Assembly: GCA_019359375.1 (NCBI GenBank)
Contig: JAHHHL010000014.1
Location: 1-64,000 of the forward strand
From: Lyngbya sp. HA4199-MV5
GTDB lineage: Bacteria > Cyanobacteriota > Cyanobacteriia > Leptolyngbyales > Leptolyngbyaceae
DNA: 64,000 nt
Direction of reading: 5' to 3'
This document shows positions 63,451-64,000 of this stretch, piece by piece; the first letter of the stretch is position 1, and every line of letters starts with the position of its first letter. The translations under genes and the position numbers were made by a program. The notes under the pieces were generated by a model that ran no database searches, was not told the DNA's origin, and worked only from the letters and a program-made list of their open reading frames with translations.

Positions 63451-63546
63451 AAGCGATCGCAATGATAAGAATTGCAAAAGTGTTAACCGTCATGATTTTT
63501 CAAGCTTAGCGGTCAACATTTTCTGTGATCCCCAATTTTTTGGATC

Positions 63547-63721
63547 ATGGTGAGGAGGGAGGGGTGAGGAGAGAGGGGTCGGGAGTGGGGAGTCAAGGGA
63601 GTTGTTAGTTGTTAGAAGGAGAGAGGGGTCGGGAGTCAGGAGTCAGCCTTCATCCTTCTGCCTCCCTTCCCCTTTACCCCTTACCCTTTACCCTGCCCCC
63701 TGTCCCCTACCCCTCCACTTC
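63547..63721. repeat. Heptamer repeat tract upstream of the DnaA cluster
   Basis: GGGAGTC/GAGGGGT, TTAGTTG, CCTTTAC/CCCTTAC and CCCCTAC units fill the 175 bases between the A-T-rich stretch and the PBP2 gene. The last units touch the PBP2 stop codon. Confidence 0.7.
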
Positions 63722-64000
63722 TCACCGCTTCGGATGCGTTTTAAAGTACGTCTTGTAGATTTCCTTCGCGATCGGCACGGCTGAGACAGCGCCAAAGCCG
63801 CCGTTTTCGACTACGACAGCTACAGCAATGCGCGGGTTGCTTGCGGGACCAAAGCCAACATACAAAGCATTGTCAGGCTGTCCTGGGACTTCTGCTGTAC
63901 CTGTCTTGCCACCTGTGAGGGGGATGGAACCGTCGTTCAACTGGCTGGCAGTCCCCTGTTGCACCACAGCGATGAGTCCTGCTTTGATAATGGCGATCGT
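63722..64000 (-). CDS. mrdA: Penicillin-binding protein 2, C-terminal part (window edge)
   Basis: The open frame runs leftwards from the window edge to a TGA at 63722 and encodes about 92 residues: IIKAGLIAVVQQGTASQL, LTGGKTGTAEVPGQPDNALY, VGFGPASNPRIAVAVVVENG, then AVPIAKEIYKTYFKTHPKR. KTGT is the third transpeptidase motif (KTG) of class B penicillin-binding proteins. The ending matches PBP2, which cross-links peptidoglycan for cell elongation. The remainder of the gene lies outside the window. Confidence 0.85.
   Translation of the reverse strand, partial: TIAIIKAGLIAVVQQGTASQLNDGSIPLTGGKTGTAEVPGQPDNALYVGFGPASNPRIAVAVVVENGGFGAVSAVPIAKEIYKTYFKTHPKR

Noticed and set aside
63287-63553. Open frames on both strands across the TGTGG-rich region
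   Set aside because: They arise from the repeated TGTGGA motifs; their translations are low-complexity or lack a ribosome binding site. The DnaA-box-like reading explains the region better.

Overview
This 64 kb window is cyanobacterial chromosome. The palindrome GCGATCGC (HIP1) and its core CGATCG recur throughout, the intergenic spaces carry heptanucleotide repeats typical of filamentous or Leptolyngbya-like cyanobacteria, and several proteins belong to cyanobacteria-centred families (DUF445, DUF2358, DUF2811, DUF6464, DUF6887, UPF0182, Psb32-like TPM, MenG). No rRNA operon, CRISPR array, full-length insertion sequence or photosystem gene is visible. The genus cannot be fixed from sequence alone.

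Layout. 1-5 kb is an accessory zone: small hypothetical genes, tRNA-Pro(UGG), a DUF433/DUF5615 toxin-antitoxin pair, a zinc-ribbon protein, DUF2513, an HNH nuclease with a small partner, and a 21-22 bp degenerate tandem array. 5-11 kb holds a carbamoylase and an allophanate-hydrolase-like protein, ribD, and an AT-rich, HIP1-free DUF262/DUF1524 (GmrSD-like) defence gene. 11-21 kb has SRP RNA, a phasin-like protein, thiD, an EF-G paralogue and an MMPL transporter. 21-26 kb contains hisH, an ATP-dependent DNA ligase with its partner MBL exonuclease, and an Uma2 nuclease. 26-36 kb is mostly housekeeping: response regulator, menG, DUF445, SDR, nitroreductase, M48 protease, murA, tRNA-Leu(CAG), an rRNA/tRNA methyltransferase and an MMADHC-like protein. 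37-42.5 kb is an exported-protein block with three tandem trypsin-PDZ proteases and a peptidoglycan-binding SH3 protein. 42.8-57 kb has a Bax1-like DUF790 protein, a GH13-CBM20 amylase, TolC, an M23 peptidase, a Ser/Thr kinase, a well-framed 51-residue gene, a cysteine desulfurase, a Psb32-like protein and cbiC. 58-64 kb has an ORF-less structured RNA that resembles HEARO/omega RNA, UPF0182, a RecB-type nuclease, a helically phased cluster of DnaA-box-like sequences, and the 3' end of a PBP2 gene.

Repeats are the strongest non-coding theme. A 130-132 bp MITE-like element is present six times, with terminal inverted repeats and a TA at both ends; two copies sit exactly where they provide a gene's stop codon. 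A second palindromic family built around AACCTCCGAGGTT occurs three times. Heptamer tandem repeats fill many gaps and in two cases run into the 3' end of a reading frame.

The most unusual items are the HEARO-like RNA (about 58.03-58.37 kb), the DnaA-box-like array (63357-63450), the six-copy MITE family, the 21-22 bp array, and the 51-residue gene with a palindrome abutting its -10 box. Function calls rest on recognition of protein family signatures by eye; no database search was run.
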